Positions 48,621-58,185 of a DNA stretch of 64,000 bases are shown here, one piece after another. Every line of letters starts with the position of its first letter. Positions within the stretch are counted from its first letter, which is position 1. The stretch spans positions 124,001 through 188,000 of the forward strand of contig NZ_QOLB01000029.1 of the NCBI RefSeq assembly GCF_003333265.1. The letters run 5' to 3'. The notes under the pieces were generated by a model. That model had not been told where the DNA came from and did no database searches. It saw nothing but the letters and a program-made list of their open reading frames with translations. This DNA is from Candidatus Halocynthiibacter alkanivorans (GTDB taxonomy: Bacteria > Pseudomonadota > Alphaproteobacteria > Rhodobacterales > Rhodobacteraceae). The position numbers and the translations under genes were made by a program.

Positions 48621-49544
48621 TCAATACCTGATTTTCGGATCAAGCCAGCCGTAAATCAGGTCGGTGATCAGGTTAAACGCAATGGTCAGCACGCCGTAGA
48701 GAACGGTGACCCCGAGCAGCACCGCGTAATCGCGGCTCAGCGCCGAGTTGACATAGGCGCGCCCCAGCCCCCCGGTGGAAAAATAGATATCCACGAACAC
48801 CGACCCGGTGATCATATAGACAAACACCGGCCCAAGATAAGACACCACCGGCATCATCGCCGGCTTGAACGCATGGCGCCAGATGATGCTGCGCGCCGGC
48901 AGGCCTTTGGCGGCGGCGGTGCGGATATAATTGGAATGCAGCACTTCCAGCATCGAAGAGCGGGTGATGCGCGCGATCGTCGCCATATAAGAAGTGGACA
49001 GTGCCGCCACCGGCAGGATCAGATATTGCCATTGACCGCCATACCAGCCGCCGCCGGGCAGCCAGCCAAGCTTATAGGTGAATATCAGCACCAGCAGCGG
49101 CGCCATCACAAAGTTGGGCAGGGCCTGGGCGGCAAAACTGATGCCAACAGCCAGGTAATCCAGCCAGGTGTTGTGCCGGATCGCGGCAGCCACCCCAAGC
49201 GCAATGCCCACGGTGGAGGCGACCAGGAACGACAAGGTGCCATAGGTCAGCGTCACCGGGAAACCCTGGGCGATGATGTCATTGACGTCGCGGTCTTTGA
49301 ATTTGAACGAGGGGCCGAAATCGAAGTTGAACAGGATCCCGGTGACATAGTCCCAAAGCTGCTTCCACTCCGGTTGATCCAACCCGTAACGGGCCTCAAT
49401 ATTGGCCAGCACCTGAGGCGGCAACGGTCGTTCCGAGGTGAACGGCCCCCCGGGCGCGGCCTTGATCATCAGAAACGAGGCGATCACCAGCACCAGCAGG
49501 GTCGGAATGGCGGACAAGACCCGCCGGATTGAATAGTTCAGCAT
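48621..49544 (-). CDS. peptide ABC transporter permease (OppB/DppB type)
   Basis: A 307-residue permease starting with the family signature YSIRRVLSAIPTLLVLVIAS. Six helices and the coupling loop YIRTAAAKGLPARSIIWRHA are visible. It lies 75 bp after the binding-protein gene, with a hairpin at 49571-49594 in the gap. Confidence 0.92.
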   Translation of the reverse strand: MLNYSIRRVLSAIPTLLVLVIASFLMIKAAPGGPFTSERPLPPQVLANIEARYGLDQPEWKQLWDYVTGILFNFDFGPSFKFKDRDVNDIIAQGFPVTLTYGTLSFLVASTVGIALGVAAAIRHNTWLDYLAVGISFAAQALPNFVMAPLLVLIFTYKLGWLPGGGWYGGQWQYLILPVAALSTSYMATIARITRSSMLEVLHSNYIRTAAAKGLPARSIIWRHAFKPAMMPVVSYLGPVFVYMITGSVFVDIYFSTGGLGRAYVNSALSRDYAVLLGVTVLYGVLTIAFNLITDLIYGWLDPKIRY

Positions 49545-49570
49545 AGACGCCTCTTACAAACGGGGTAACG

Positions 49571-49594
49571 GCGCCCCGGCAATAGCAGGGGCGC
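49571..49594 (-). terminator. intercistronic hairpin after the peptide-binding protein gene
   Basis: GCGCCCC (49571-49577) pairs with GGGGCGC (49588-49594) around a ten-base loop. There is no T-run, so it is more likely an RNA stabiliser or attenuator than a full terminator. Confidence 0.5.
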
Positions 49595-49619
49595 TGTCAA
49601 TGATAGCAGAGGTGCCGGA

Positions 49620-51248
49620 TTATTCGGCCAGTTTGTAAAGGTTGCGCGAGTACCAGTTCTGCTGAACATTGCTCACCGGCCAGTTGGCCAGATCAGTGTC
49701 CATCATATAGACGCCAGCATAATGATAGACCGGGATGATCGGCACTTCCGAGGCAATGATCTGCTCCACCTCAGTATAGATCGGCGTGGTATCATCCGCC
49801 GTCTTGGCCATCGCCATCAGCTCATCCAGCCGGGCATTGTTGAACTTGCCGTCATTATAACCGGATTTGGACATCATCAGATCAAGGAAGGTGGAGGCTT
49901 CATTATAGTCGCCACACCACGCCCCACGTGCCAGTTCAAAGTTCTGCTGGCCGCGCTCGTTGAGGAACGTCTTCCACTCCATATTGCCCAGCGTTGCTTT
50001 CACGCCCAGTTTCTGCTTCCACATCTGGGTCACCGCCACAGCGATCTTCTTATGTGCTTCAGAAGTGTTGTAGATCAGGTTCAGCTCCAGCGGATTGTCG
50101 GCGCCATAACCGGCTTCTGCCAGCAGCTCTTTGGCCGCCGCATCACGTTCCGCCTGAGACATCGAGGCCATTTCAACCTCTGGCACCGTAAAACCAGCGG
50201 TGGCTTCCGGGGTGAAGGTAAAGGCCTGAGGCTGGCCACCTGCCAGAATGTTCTCGGTGATGATCTTGCGGTCCACCGCCAGCGACAGAGCCCGGCGCAC
50301 GCGCACATCTTTGAACGCCTCAGGGCCGGAGTCCGACAAGTTGAAGGTGTAATAGTAGTTACACAGACGCGGGAAGCTCAACGCTTCTTCGGGATATTCC
50401 TTCACCAGGCGTGGATACTGGCCTGCCGGAATATCGGTGCGGTCAAGTTCACCGGACAGATACCGTGTCAGCGCAGTATTTTCATCATTGATGACCAGCG
50501 CCACGACGGTGTCGAGGATGGTTTCGTCATTGTTCCAGTACATGTCATTGCGCACCCGCACCGACCGCTCGCCTGGCAGATGCTCGGCCAGCTTATAAGC
50601 GCCGTTGCCGACAATATTTTCCGGCCGCGTCCACTCGGAGCCAAATTCTTCCACCACGTTCTGCGGCGACGGGAAGGTGGTGGCATGGGTGGTCATCTGG
50701 GCGAAATACGGCAGCGCAGCGGTGAGCCGCACTTCCAGCGTGGTATCATTGATCGCCGAAACCCCCAGGGTGTCTGCTGCTGCGTTGCCGGCGACGATAT
50801 CGCCCGCATTCTCAAGCGACATCAACTCCATATACCAGGCATAGGGCGAAGCGGTTTCCGGATCGACAGCACGGCGCCAGGCGTAAACAAAATCGCCGGC
50901 GGTGACCGTATCGCCATTGGACCATTTCGCGTCCGGACGCAGGGTGAACGTATAAACGGTTTTGGCCTCATTGGTGGTGTAACCAGTGGCCACGCCAGCC
51001 ACCAGGTTGCCGTCTTCGTCCTCGTTCATCAGACCTTCAAACAGGTCACGCACGATGGCAGATCCGTCGACGTCTTCCACAATCTGCGGATCAAAGGACG
51101 AAGCTTCATCCAGCATGCGGTAGGTAAATGTCTGGTCATGCGCCAGCGCTTCCCCGGTGACCGGGTGCACATTGCTGGCCAGGGCCGGCGCCACAAGCAT
51201 CGTGCTGGAGAACAGACCAGCCAGGATAATTTTTGTATATTTCGTCAT
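49620..51248 (-). CDS. peptide ABC transporter substrate-binding protein (OppA type)
   Basis: A 542-residue periplasmic binding protein of the SBP_bac_5 family, close in architecture to OppA/MppA. The signal peptide ends at ALASN. Family landmarks include the FTLRPDAKWSNGDTVTAGDF segment near residue 105, the YAWRRAVDPETASPYAWYM segment typical of OppA, and AVDRKIIT near residue 325. It is the first gene of the operon. The substrate range is probably short peptides. Confidence 0.93.
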   Translation of the reverse strand: MTKYTKIILAGLFSSTMLVAPALASNVHPVTGEALAHDQTFTYRMLDEASSFDPQIVEDVDGSAIVRDLFEGLMNEDEDGNLVAGVATGYTTNEAKTVYTFTLRPDAKWSNGDTVTAGDFVYAWRRAVDPETASPYAWYMELMSLENAGDIVAGNAAADTLGVSAINDTTLEVRLTAALPYFAQMTTHATTFPSPQNVVEEFGSEWTRPENIVGNGAYKLAEHLPGERSVRVRNDMYWNNDETILDTVVALVINDENTALTRYLSGELDRTDIPAGQYPRLVKEYPEEALSFPRLCNYYYTFNLSDSGPEAFKDVRVRRALSLAVDRKIITENILAGGQPQAFTFTPEATAGFTVPEVEMASMSQAERDAAAKELLAEAGYGADNPLELNLIYNTSEAHKKIAVAVTQMWKQKLGVKATLGNMEWKTFLNERGQQNFELARGAWCGDYNEASTFLDLMMSKSGYNDGKFNNARLDELMAMAKTADDTTPIYTEVEQIIASEVPIIPVYHYAGVYMMDTDLANWPVSNVQQNWYSRNLYKLAE

Positions 51249-52066
51249 CTAATATTCCTCCCGTCAGTATTGCTTTTATTCACGACGAATCCCATTTCGG
51301 GCTTCGCATGGCTCCATTCTGACCATTTCGCGGAACCTGGCCAGCGTTTGCATCAAAAACAGGCAGTTTACGAACAGAACGAAACAAAAACAAATACAGA
51401 CGAAAACCGCCGGCCACCAGTGAGCCACAGGAAAAAACTGCTATGCCCGGGTGCTGATCCCGAAATGTTATACCTACAGGTCAATGGGTTATACGCGTAT
51501 CACCAAACGATCCCCTCGCCGGGCTGCGATCCTTTCAACCTCCTGGCGCCGCAGTCCACATCTCAGGATGACCTCGCGCAAAGCGGTCCGGCGCCTCAAC
51601 GGGTCTGCAGCAGAACAGGCGGATCTGTTCAGTATACCCTAGCTTCTGCACTGCAGCATTCGCTGGTATTCAGCGCGAAAAGGAAAAAAAATCAATACCG
51701 CGCCTAACTTGCTGAAACTTTGGAACAAACCGAAACTTTGCCGAACTTACCGGGTATAATTCGCACATAAAAGAACAAGTACGCGGATTAACGAAAGCGC
51801 ACGGATCCTTGCAACCGTGTGCAAAAATTTCCTTCCATAACAATAGTTTACATACCAATCCGCGATGTACATCTGGATTTATCACGCAATTTTCGCCTCG
51901 GCTGATAAGATATCATCCTGATAAATCAAACGGATACAAAAATTGACAAGCGAAAGCAGTTTTGCAAACCTGTCATCGCTTTGTCATTCAACTGAAACAA
52001 ATCGTCTTTAGTTGAAGCCTTATTCCGCCGACTTTCGCGGAACACAAGAATTAGGGGACCAAAAAC
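51249..52066. other. divergent intergenic region oppA-ugpB
   Basis: This 818-bp gap is AT-rich on its right half. It carries the PHO box at 51970-51987 and an inverted repeat TTCAACT/AGTTGAA at 51987-52016. No gene is supported; the few open frames have no family resemblance. The oppA promoter must lie near 51250-51400 but could not be placed. Confidence 0.5.
51970..51987 (+). promoter_or_regulatory. PHO box upstream of ugpBAEC
   Basis: CTGTCAT (51970-51976), four bases (CGCT), TTGTCAT (51981-51987). Two direct 7-bp repeats 11 bp apart are the PhoB operator pattern. It lies 80 bp before the ugpB start. Induction by phosphate starvation is expected, as for the E. coli ugp operon. Confidence 0.8.
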
Positions 52067-53371
52067 ATGAACTTCCGTAAACTTGCTGCGGCTGCTGCGC
52101 TGTCGACGGCTGTCGCCGCGCCCGCATTTGCTCAACAAACTGATATCACCTGGTGGCACGCTATGGGCGGCCGTCTTGGCGAAGTTGTAAACGAGATTGC
52201 TGCTGATTTTAACGCCTCGCAGTCGGATTACAAACTGACTCCTGTGTACAAGGGCAACTACGAAGAAACCCTGACAGCGGGTATTGCAGCCTTCCGCGGT
52301 GGCGAACAGCCCGACATCATGCAGGTGTTTGACGCCGGCGCAGCGACCATCATCGGTGCCAAAGGCGCGATCGTCCCGGTTGAAGACCTGCTGAAAGACA
52401 ATGGCGTTCCGTTTGACAGCAATGATTACATCTCCGGCGTGCGCAACTTCTACGCCGATGCAGCTGGCAAAATGATCGGCATGCCGTTCAACTCTTCGAC
52501 CCCGATCATGTATTACAATGTCGCGGCGCTGGAAAAAGCCGGTGTGACCGCGCCTAAGACCTGGGAAGAGTTCCAATCGGTCACCGCCCCGGCGCTGAAA
52601 TCCGCCGGTTACATCCCGATGGCCCAGTCGCATATGCCCTGGATCTTCACGGAGAACTTCTTTTCCCGTCACAACCTGCCTTTCGCAACCAATGACAATG
52701 GTTACGGCGACGGTGAAACCAAGATCCTGATCAACAACGACGCAATCAAAAAGCACTTCGCGTCGATGAAATCCTGGATTGATGACGGGCTGTTTGGCTA
52801 TTATGGCACCGGTTGGGGTGACAACCAGGCGCCGTTTGAACGCCAGGAAGTCGCCATGTGGCTCGGTTCTTCCGGCTCGTTCGGCGGTCTGTCCCAATCG
52901 GCTGACTTTGAATTCTCCGCCACCTATCTGCCTTACTGGGAAAGCGTGACCACAGAGCCTACCAACACCTTTATCGGTGGTGCTGCTCTGTTCGCAATGT
53001 CCGGCAAATCGGCTGAAGCCAACAAAGCAACCGCTGAGTTCTTCCGCTTCCTGACCTCTGCCAAGACCCAGTATTTCTGGCATAAAGAAACCGGTTATGT
53101 GCCGATCACCAATGCGGCTTACGAAATGGCGCAGGCTGATGGCTATTACGACATTAAACCGGCGGCAGAAATCGGCATCAAACAGCTGACACTGCCAGGC
53201 GGCGAATGGACCAAAGGGTACCGTATGGGCTTTTATGTTCAGATCCGCGACGTGATGAACCGTGAATATGGCAAGCTGCTTGCCGGCGAAAAATCGGTTG
53301 ATGACGCATTCGCAACCATCGAAGAAGAAGCCAACAAACTTCTGGCCCGCTTCGCAAGAACCCAGGGTTGA
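52067..53371 (+). CDS. ugpB: UgpB-like glycerol-3-phosphate-binding protein
   Basis: A 434-residue periplasmic binding protein of the SBP_bac_1/UgpB type. The signal peptide ends AFAQQ. The TWWHAMGGRLGEVVNEIAADF opening and VFDAGAATIIGAKGAIVPVEDL stretch are UgpB signatures. UgpB captures sn-glycerol-3-phosphate and glycerophosphodiesters. AGGGGA lies eight bases before the ATG. A PHO box upstream and ugpAEC downstream support the assignment. Confidence 0.92.
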   Translation: MNFRKLAAAAALSTAVAAPAFAQQTDITWWHAMGGRLGEVVNEIAADFNASQSDYKLTPVYKGNYEETLTAGIAAFRGGEQPDIMQVFDAGAATIIGAKGAIVPVEDLLKDNGVPFDSNDYISGVRNFYADAAGKMIGMPFNSSTPIMYYNVAALEKAGVTAPKTWEEFQSVTAPALKSAGYIPMAQSHMPWIFTENFFSRHNLPFATNDNGYGDGETKILINNDAIKKHFASMKSWIDDGLFGYYGTGWGDNQAPFERQEVAMWLGSSGSFGGLSQSADFEFSATYLPYWESVTTEPTNTFIGGAALFAMSGKSAEANKATAEFFRFLTSAKTQYFWHKETGYVPITNAAYEMAQADGYYDIKPAAEIGIKQLTLPGGEWTKGYRMGFYVQIRDVMNREYGKLLAGEKSVDDAFATIEEEANKLLARFARTQG

Positions 53372-53391
53372 TCTCCTGATATCTTCTGGCT

Positions 53392-53422
53392 GGCGGCCCC
53401 TCCCGGGGGCCGCCGGTTTTTT
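53392..53422 (+). terminator. intercistronic terminator-like hairpin between ugpB and ugpA
   Basis: GGCGGCCCC (53392-53400) pairs perfectly with GGGGCCGCC (53406-53414) around a five-base loop and is followed by a T6 run at 53417-53422. It should attenuate most transcripts after ugpB. Confidence 0.8.
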
Positions 53423-53452
53423 CGTTTCACCGCACCCTCACGGAGCCCCCCA

Positions 53453-54334
53453 ATGAAACGCGTGCAATTCCGCCGCCCCATCTTTCCCTTCCTGCTGCTG
53501 ATCCCACAGCTGGCAATCATCGCCGTGTTCTTCTACTGGCCCGCCGGGGAGGCGATCCGCGGATCCTTCTATCTCGAAGACCCGTTCGGCTTCTCCTCCA
53601 CCTATGTTGGCATGGACAATTACACCGACACCGTCACCGGCAGTGAATATGTCTCGGTCGCAAAATTCACCCTCGGCTTCACCGCTGTTGTGGCGTTTTT
53701 TTCGCTGGCCCTGGCGCTGTTGCTGGCCGTCAAAGCGGATTCCGTTCTGCGCGGCGCCAAGACCTACCGCACCCTGCTGATGTGGGTCTATGCGATCGCG
53801 CCCCCTGTGGCCGGTCTGTTTGGCATCCTGCTGTTTGACCAGGCCATCGGCCCGTTCACCAAAATTGCCCAGTCCATCGGCTGGGACTTCAAACTGGGGG
53901 TAAACTATTGGGACTCCGCCACCGCCATGGTGATTGTCGCCGTCTGGAAACAGATCCCGATCAATTTCATCTTCTTCCTCGCCGGCATGCAGTCCGTGCC
54001 GATGGCGGTGCGTGAAGCTGCATTGATCGACGACCCGTCAGGCCCGAGCCGGTTCTTCCATGTGATTTTCCCGCTGCTGGCGCCAACGGCGTTTTTCCTG
54101 CTGATCATCAACATCACCTACGCGCTGTTTGATACGTTCGGCATCATCGACATCCTGCACAAGGGCGAGCCGGGCAACAACCCTGTCACCCTGGTCTACA
54201 AAGTGTATCTCGATGGGTTCCGTGGCAACGATCTTGGCGGCTCTTCGGCCCAGTCCGTGATCTTGATGGTCCTTGTTCTTATTCTCACCGTCGTGCAGTT
54301 CCGCTTCATGGAACGGCGCGTGCATTATACCTGA
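53453..54334 (+). CDS. ugpA: UgpA, glycerol-3-phosphate ABC permease
   Basis: A 293-residue permease with six helices and the coupling motif EAALIDDPSGPSRFFHVIFP near residue 185. The N-terminal FPFLLLIPQLAIIAVFFYWPA is typical of UgpA. It forms the channel with UgpE. Confidence 0.93.
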   Translation: MKRVQFRRPIFPFLLLIPQLAIIAVFFYWPAGEAIRGSFYLEDPFGFSSTYVGMDNYTDTVTGSEYVSVAKFTLGFTAVVAFFSLALALLLAVKADSVLRGAKTYRTLLMWVYAIAPPVAGLFGILLFDQAIGPFTKIAQSIGWDFKLGVNYWDSATAMVIVAVWKQIPINFIFFLAGMQSVPMAVREAALIDDPSGPSRFFHVIFPLLAPTAFFLLIINITYALFDTFGIIDILHKGEPGNNPVTLVYKVYLDGFRGNDLGGSSAQSVILMVLVLILTVVQFRFMERRVHYT

Positions 54335-54345
54335 GGGCTGATCTC

Positions 54346-55239
54346 ATGACTGATATTACCACTGCCATTGCCCAGCCCCCGGTGCGCCGCAGGAAAATCC
54401 GCTGGAACCGGGTGTTTGACCACGTGATTCTGATCCTCGGTTCCATGTTCATGCTGCTGCCGGTGGTGCTGACATTGCTGACCTCGACCTGGGACAATGT
54501 CACCATCCACACCGGTGGCATTCAGTATTCCATCGGTGAAGACGCCTTCCGCAACTACCAGAAAGCGCTGTTCGAAAAGAGCGGCTTTTCCCAGGTGGTT
54601 GACGGGATGAAAATGATGACCAACTCGCTGATCCTGGGCCTCGGCTTTGCGATCGGCAAAATTGTCATCTCGATGATGGCCGCCTATGCCATCGTCTATT
54701 TCCGCTTCCGCTTTGCCACGTTCGCCTTCTGGATCGTGTTCACCACGCTGCTGCTGCCCCTGGAAGTGCGCATCCTGCCCTCGTATGAGGTGGTGCAGAG
54801 CCTCGGCCTGCTCAACACCTATACCGGTCTGATTGTGCCGCTGATTGCCTCGGCAACAGGCACGTTCTACTTCCGCCAGTTCTTCAAATCTGTACCTGAA
54901 GAAACGCTGGAAGCCGCCAGGATCGACGGCGCCGGTCCGATACACTTCTTTTTTGACATCCTGGTGCCGGTGTCCCAGACCATGATCGCAGCGATCTTTA
55001 TCATCATGTTTGTCTATGGCTGGAACCAGTATCTCTGGCCCACGCTGATGACCACAGATGAGAACATGTTCACCCTTGTGCGCGGTATCAAACAGATCAT
55101 GCAGGTCTGGATCGGCGCAAATATTCCCGATTACGGTGTGGCAATGGCCCTGGCGATCATCGCCATGACCCCGCCCGTCCTGATCGTCATTCTTTTCCAG
55201 AACTGGTTCGTCAAGGGCCTGGTGGAATCCGAGAAATAA
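54346..55239 (+). CDS. ugpE: UgpE, glycerol-3-phosphate ABC permease
   Basis: A 297-residue permease. The TLLLPLEVRILPSYEVVQSLGLLNTYTG segment and coupling loop EAARIDGAGPIHFFFDILVP (near residue 188) match UgpE. It lies 11 bp after ugpA and 12 bp before ugpC. Confidence 0.93.
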   Translation: MTDITTAIAQPPVRRRKIRWNRVFDHVILILGSMFMLLPVVLTLLTSTWDNVTIHTGGIQYSIGEDAFRNYQKALFEKSGFSQVVDGMKMMTNSLILGLGFAIGKIVISMMAAYAIVYFRFRFATFAFWIVFTTLLLPLEVRILPSYEVVQSLGLLNTYTGLIVPLIASATGTFYFRQFFKSVPEETLEAARIDGAGPIHFFFDILVPVSQTMIAAIFIIMFVYGWNQYLWPTLMTTDENMFTLVRGIKQIMQVWIGANIPDYGVAMALAIIAMTPPVLIVILFQNWFVKGLVESEK

Positions 55240-55251
55240 GGTATCTGAGAA

Positions 55252-56310
<1,059 letters not shown>

Positions 56311-56365
56311 AGCAGCCGCTCACCTGCGCCTGCGCTGGCCTGGCCCGCGGAGGGCACATACAAAG

Positions 56366-56409
56366 AAAAACGACCGGCGGCAGATTACTCTGCCGCCGGT
56401 CGTTTTTGT
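56366..56409. terminator. strong bidirectional terminator after ugpC
   Basis: A 19-base perfect stem (AAAAACGACCGGCGGCAGA and its complement) around a TTAC loop, with A-run and T-run included in the stem ends. Confidence 0.95.
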
Positions 56410-56609
56410 TAGTGCCAAAACCGCGCCGGAATGCCTGCCTGGCAACGGGCCGCGACCAGGCGCTGTCCGCAGATCATCTCAGCACTGCGCCGGACGACAC
56501 AGCCCGCGCAGACCCGTTCAGGATCCTGCCCCGCTATCGCCTGAGCTGAACAAGCACGCCGTTCACGATCTGCGCACCGCACCGATCAAGCTACGGTCGT
56601 GCAGGTGCT

Positions 56610-56855
56610 TCAGCGGGCGAAACACTGTGATTTGCGGCCAAACCCAGCTGGCGAGCAAATCCACGTGGTGCGCCCGTTGCTGTTGGTGGAGGCCACCACC
56701 AGAGGCGTTTTGCTCGAGCTCACGGTTTTCACCCCGTTGCCCGCCATCGCCACATCTGCACTGTAAAAGCCCATCCCAGCCACAATCACGGCTGCGCTCA
56801 ACATTCTTACCGCCACGCCAAAGGCGCGCGTTCTCACGGTTCCGGTCACCGGCAT
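56610..56855 (-). CDS. small exported protein with Cys pair
   Basis: An 81-residue protein. A signal peptide (residues 1-37, ending SADVAMA-GN) is followed by about 40 residues closing with TTWICSPAGFGRKSQCFAR, whose two Cys could form a disulfide. I have an impression of similar tails in other Rhodobacterales small proteins, but cannot confirm it. The ATG at 56855 is chosen because AGGAG lies seven bases upstream. No function is known. Confidence 0.55.
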   Translation of the reverse strand: MPVTGTVRTRAFGVAVRMLSAAVIVAGMGFYSADVAMAGNGVKTVSSSKTPLVVASTNSNGRTTWICSPAGFGRKSQCFAR

Positions 56856-57236
56856 CACTGTCTCCTGCCTCAAATACCCTGTTTTTTCACCATCTGAGAT
56901 GGCCACAAGGATTTCTACTCCGCCGCCCGTTAAAGGCTGGCTAAGCTATTATTAGCGAAAAAAGACAATTTTGACCATTCACCTGCGCACCCGAAAACAC
57001 CGCCCGGACGGCGGCGGAACTCTAAAAATAAGGGGGATATGCAAAAATCAGGGGATCTCAACCGGTTACCGACTGGCGAGCGGATCAGCCAGAATCCGCA
57101 CCCGCCTCCCGCTTTCTCCGGTCACCGCCGCGATCCGGAGCGCTAAGCACTTGCTGGTAAATCACAATCACGCCGGCACCGGCACATGACCGGACAGATC
57201 GGCGCACCAGGCAAAAACACGCCGCCCGCGTCACTG
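56856..57236. other. non-coding gap
   Basis: No gene or clear regulatory element was recognised in these 381 bp between the small exported protein and the end of the polysaccharide operon. Confidence 0.4.
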
Positions 57237-58130
57237 TCAGCGGGTGATACGTTCCGCAACCTTCCAGTCCGGAAAGCCAAAGCCATCGGGCCAGGGATGC
57301 ACTTCTTTCTGATTGAAATAGACCACGCCGATCAGATTGGGAAAATCTGCGTAATCCTGACGCACGGTATTTTCCCAGGCGTTCACATAGGCCTCGTCGC
57401 CGACATAGCCCAGTTCCGCCACCATCACCGGCTTGCCAAACTGCGCCGCCCGCGCATAACGCGGCCCGAGGATCTCGGTGAACGTCAGCTCCCGCCCCAG
57501 TACAGAGCGCTCCCAGTCCTGCAGGCCAAACACCGACAGGCCGACAACATCGACATAATTATCGCCCGGGTAATAGGCCTCGAGCCCCTCATAGCCCAGC
57601 GGCGACCACATCACCCGCACATCAGGCGCCACCGACCGGCAGATATTGATCACCCGGCGAAAGGCGTTGATATAGACCGAAGGCTCCCAGTTGGCCCAGA
57701 TAAACTGGCCGCTTTTGTCTTCCATTTCCTGGGCCCAGCGCACGGTCACCGGGCTTTCGAAACCACTCAAAATCGAGCAGATCGCCAGCATGTTGAAATC
57801 ATATTGCCCGGTGCGGATGCCGTTGATCAGCACCTGCGGCGTGTTGCGCGCATCCCGGGTCCAGGTCCAGGGCTCAATCGTCACCAGCACCTCGCGACCG
57901 CGATCATGCGCATAGCCATCTGCCTCGATCAGCGTGCCCAGAAACACGTCCTCCCAGGGCAGAAACAGATGTTCAATCTGCAGGCCGGTGTCGTCAGAAA
58001 ACACCCCGTCGGGATCATAGGCCCCGAACGGCATATCCCCTGGCGGCGCCGCCGCCGCCGAGGGCGCCAGAAACACCACCGCCGCGATGAAGGCAGCGCA
58101 GAGGCCGGATTTCATATGTAGAACAGTCAT
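57237..58130 (-). CDS. GH26-like exported glycoside hydrolase
   Basis: A 297-residue exported protein resembling GH26 beta-mannanase-like domains. VRWAQEMEDKSGQFIWANW carries the likely acid/base Glu and MVAELGYVGDEAYV the likely nucleophile Glu. The signal peptide ends near APSAAAA. Such proteins accompany synthases and trim or release the polymer. Two starts are possible, 58130 and 58154, each with an identical AGGAGGGGAAA ribosome-binding site because a 17-bp segment is duplicated. It is the last gene of the operon, 31-55 bp after the synthase. Confidence 0.8.
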   Translation of the reverse strand: MTVLHMKSGLCAAFIAAVVFLAPSAAAAPPGDMPFGAYDPDGVFSDDTGLQIEHLFLPWEDVFLGTLIEADGYAHDRGREVLVTIEPWTWTRDARNTPQVLINGIRTGQYDFNMLAICSILSGFESPVTVRWAQEMEDKSGQFIWANWEPSVYINAFRRVINICRSVAPDVRVMWSPLGYEGLEAYYPGDNYVDVVGLSVFGLQDWERSVLGRELTFTEILGPRYARAAQFGKPVMVAELGYVGDEAYVNAWENTVRQDYADFPNLIGVVYFNQKEVHPWPDGFGFPDWKVAERITR

Positions 58131-58166
58131 TTTCCCCTCCTCTTTAACCGTCATTTTCCCCTCCTC
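58126..58166 (-). repeat. direct duplication of ribosome-binding site and start codon
   Basis: GTCATTTTCCCCTCCTC occurs at 58126-58142 and again at 58150-58166. On the minus strand each copy is GAGGAGGGGAAAATGAC, so two in-frame ATG codons 24 bp apart each have the same strong Shine-Dalgarno sequence. Confidence 0.9.
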
Positions 58167-58185
58167 CTTTTGCCCGGATGCCGGA

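Noticed and set aside
49722-51707. 661-codon plus-strand frame over oppA
   Set aside because: Shadow of the oppA coding strand; the part beyond oppA is AT-rich non-coding DNA.
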